Positions 62,565 to 64,000 of a stretch of 64,000 nt of DNA are shown here, one piece after another (position 1 is the first letter of the stretch; each line of letters begins with the position of its first letter). The DNA is from Gambelia wislizenii (lineage: Eukaryota; Chordata; Lepidosauria; Squamata; Crotaphytidae), in assembly GCA_030847615.1 (NCBI GenBank), contig JAUMIR010000012.1, positions 2,411,501-2,475,500 of the forward strand, given 5' to 3'. Below the pieces are notes generated by a model. That model did not search any database. It saw nothing but the letters and a program-made list of their open reading frames with translations, and was not told the DNA's origin. The position numbers and the translations under genes are program-made.

Positions 62565-63734
62565 GAGGCGATCCAGAGGGATTCCTTGGAAAGCCAGGGT
62601 GCAGATTCAAAGGACAGCACACAAGCCGAGGCCTGTGAAAATCAACGGCCCAAGAATCTGTTGCCGAGCACCTTGGGCCCACCTCCGCTCCACCCAGCCC
62701 CCTCGTTGTCCTTGCCAGGGAGCCCTCCTCTTCCCCATGCTTCTCTCCACAGGTCAGCTAGCGTCCGTGCCCACAAACACACCTTCAGTCAGCACAGTCT
62801 CCCAAGAAGGCCTTCCAGTGGCAACAGCAATCCCGACAGGTCCCTCTTCGAGTCCTCGGACCTGGCCGACGAAGAGGTCAGTCACATCAACAGCTCAGCG
62901 GGGGCCTGGGAGGATGGGGCGGACAGTAGGGACCAGTCCGAGTCCCCCTTGGCCTCTCCAGCTCTGTCCCCCGTCCCCCTCAAGAATGGCAGCACACCCA
63001 GCCTGACCACAGGAGGATCCAAAGAGAAAGACTTGAAGAAATTCTACAGTGTGGACACCCGAGGATTCTTGGCCAAACCAATGTGGACCGACGACCACCG
63101 GAGGCATTCCATCGAGATTTGTCCATCCATCACCGATGGGGATCGCAACTTCCCTGAGTCATCGGAGGAGAAGAAACAGCTCCCGTTCCACGGCCATTCA
63201 GAGTCCGAATACATCCACGGGGTCCGTCGCAAGAAGAAAATGAGCCCCCCTTGCATTTCTATAGAGCCTCCCATGGAGGAAGAGAAGAACACGTCGACCC
63301 GCACCAAAGCCTCCGAGAACAGTCTCTTGAGGAGAAGGACCCCCTCGTGCGAGTCCACTGCCTACAGGGACCCCTCGGAGCTCTCCGAGAGCCAGCCCGG
63401 AGATACGGGCTCCAAGGCAGAACGCCGAGGGGGCCCACCGCCCACCTGCCGTGGAGAGCATTTAACCATCCCTAACTTCTCCTTTGAGCAATCCGATGCC
63501 CCCAACTCCACCGGTGGTCTCTCAGAAAGCGGGCCGGTAGGGAGGCTCTCAGCAGATTCCCCACCCGCCGACAGTGTGGCGCTCGAACTGCAAAAGGTGG
63601 ACCACTTGAACACTCAGTGCGGACAACCCGCGCAAAACCACGAGGTTCTCAGTGGGACTCGGAGCCCCCTCCGGAAGCACGGACTGGTCCCCGCAATCAC
63701 AGCGACAGACGGAGAGGTGGACGAACCGGTATAG
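62565..63734 (+). CDS. CACNA1H: CACNA1H last coding exon (distal C-terminal tail)
   Basis: The acceptor TTTGTATTTTAG ends at 62564; the stop TAG is at 63732-63734. 389 codons, entering in phase 0. It starts EAIQRDSLES (mammals: EAVHTDSLEG). Conserved islands are SASVRAHKHTFSQ, DLADEEVSHINSSA, DLKKFYSVDTRGFLAKP, RRKKKMSPPCISIEPP, LLRRRTPSCES, EHLTIPNFSFE and the final DEPV. Between islands it is Ser/Pro-rich and divergent, as expected for this disordered cytoplasmic tail. Confidence 0.97.
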   Translation, partial: EAIQRDSLESQGADSKDSTQAEACENQRPKNLLPSTLGPPPLHPAPSLSLPGSPPLPHASLHRSASVRAHKHTFSQHSLPRRPSSGNSNPDRSLFESSDLADEEVSHINSSAGAWEDGADSRDQSESPLASPALSPVPLKNGSTPSLTTGGSKEKDLKKFYSVDTRGFLAKPMWTDDHRRHSIEICPSITDGDRNFPESSEEKKQLPFHGHSESEYIHGVRRKKKMSPPCISIEPPMEEEKNTSTRTKASENSLLRRRTPSCESTAYRDPSELSESQPGDTGSKAERRGGPPPTCRGEHLTIPNFSFEQSDAPNSTGGLSESGPVGRLSADSPPADSVALELQKVDHLNTQCGQPAQNHEVLSGTRSPLRKHGLVPAITATDGEVDEPV

Positions 63735-64000
63735 CTTCCGAGGGGGGGGGCACATCAGGCGCGATGTTTAAGGGCTTTTTTGCCACCGCAAGTGGCTTCG
63801 AAGTGGGAGAAAAGATTGAAAAAGTCACAACTCCGTGATGGACGCTTAAATCCCAAAACACTGGTCTCTCTTTTTTTCTCTCTGTCTCTCTCTTTCTCTT
63901 TCTCTCTTTTAAGCGCTGTGAAGGTTTTGTTCTTGAAGTTTTAAAATAAAATCAAAGAGAACGCTGGTTTTAGAAGCAGCAACAAGGTTCAGGGTAAGGA
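63735..64000 (+). other. CACNA1H: CACNA1H 3' untranslated region, partial
   Basis: The sequence after the stop has a G run (63742-63750), a CT-rich tract (63866-63910) and AATAAA at 63945-63950, which could be a polyadenylation signal. The window ends about 50 bp later, so the cleavage site and any longer UTR cannot be judged. Confidence 0.7.
63945..63950 (+). promoter_or_regulatory. Candidate polyadenylation signal AATAAA
   Basis: Canonical hexamer 211 bp after the stop codon. Vertebrate CACNA1H transcripts can have longer UTRs, so this may be one of several sites. Confidence 0.5.

Larger units (their letters stand above)
1290..63734 (+). other. CACNA1H: CACNA1H gene (Cav3.2 T-type Ca2+ channel alpha-1), 3' half
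   Basis: Gene-level entry joining the exons listed separately. Twenty constitutive exons with AG/GT boundaries and consistent phases give about 1385 codons with no internal stop. The product is the pore-forming subunit of a low-voltage-activated calcium channel in the plasma membrane. The window covers the II-III linker, domains III and IV and the C-terminal tail; domains I-II lie upstream. Cav3.2 rather than Cav3.1 or Cav3.3 is chosen because of [43 protein letters not shown] and the C-terminal DEPV (human Cav3.2 ends in DDPV). Introns range from 291 bp to 14 kb. If the gene has 35 exons as in mammals, including the III-IV linker cassette, these are roughly exons 15 to 35, counted back from the last. 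Confidence 0.97.

Noticed and set aside
1290..63734. Assignment to CACNA1G (Cav3.1) or CACNA1I (Cav3.3)
   Set aside because: Domains are similar, but [34 protein letters not shown] and the ending DEPV fit Cav3.2; Cav3.1 has YYSDYSR and a different C-terminus.

Overview
The window is vertebrate nuclear DNA, most likely from a squamate reptile (lizard). It holds the 3' half of one intron-rich gene on the + strand, surrounded by repeats typical of squamates: CR1 LINEs ending in ATTCTATGA-type tails, 5S-rRNA-derived and tRNA-derived SINEs, Tigger-, hAT- and foldback-type DNA elements, and very large GATA arrays. Nothing prokaryotic is present, and I see no second protein-coding gene.

The gene is CACNA1H, encoding the T-type calcium channel alpha-1 subunit Cav3.2. 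Twenty constitutive coding exons can be placed with AG/GT splice sites and matching phases, from 1290 to the stop codon at 63734. They join into about 1385 codons. The first four encode the II-III linker and the start of domain III (1290-7490). The remainder of domain III lies at 7782-25976. Domain IV runs from 40025 to 51399, and the C-terminal tail from 58920 to 63734. Domains I and II lie upstream of the window. Both visible selectivity-filter aspartates (domain III SSKDGW, domain IV STGDNW) and both S4 voltage sensors are intact. The paralogue is fixed by the III-IV linker ([12 protein letters not shown]), the extracellular KHCLSYLP segment, the RKKKMSPPCIS motif and the ending DEPV.

An extra, phase-compatible 156-nt open exon (53499-53654) is predicted in the C-terminal tail as a possible cassette. 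The known 18-nt cassette exon of the III-IV linker was not found by eye in the 14-kb intron where it should lie.

The introns carry most of the unusual structure: a 41-bp minisatellite (about 29 units) that grew inside a copy of a dispersed foldback element; a GATA satellite with a higher-order repeat of about 310-350 bp, itself hit by a hAT element with a perfect 8-bp target duplication; two related hairpin elements with TNA target duplications; a 184-bp tandem array of a 5S-derived SINE; CR1-in-CR1 nesting; and inverted terminal sequences resembling Penelope-like elements with hammerhead-like remnants. All repeat-family names rest on reading motifs, not on a library search.
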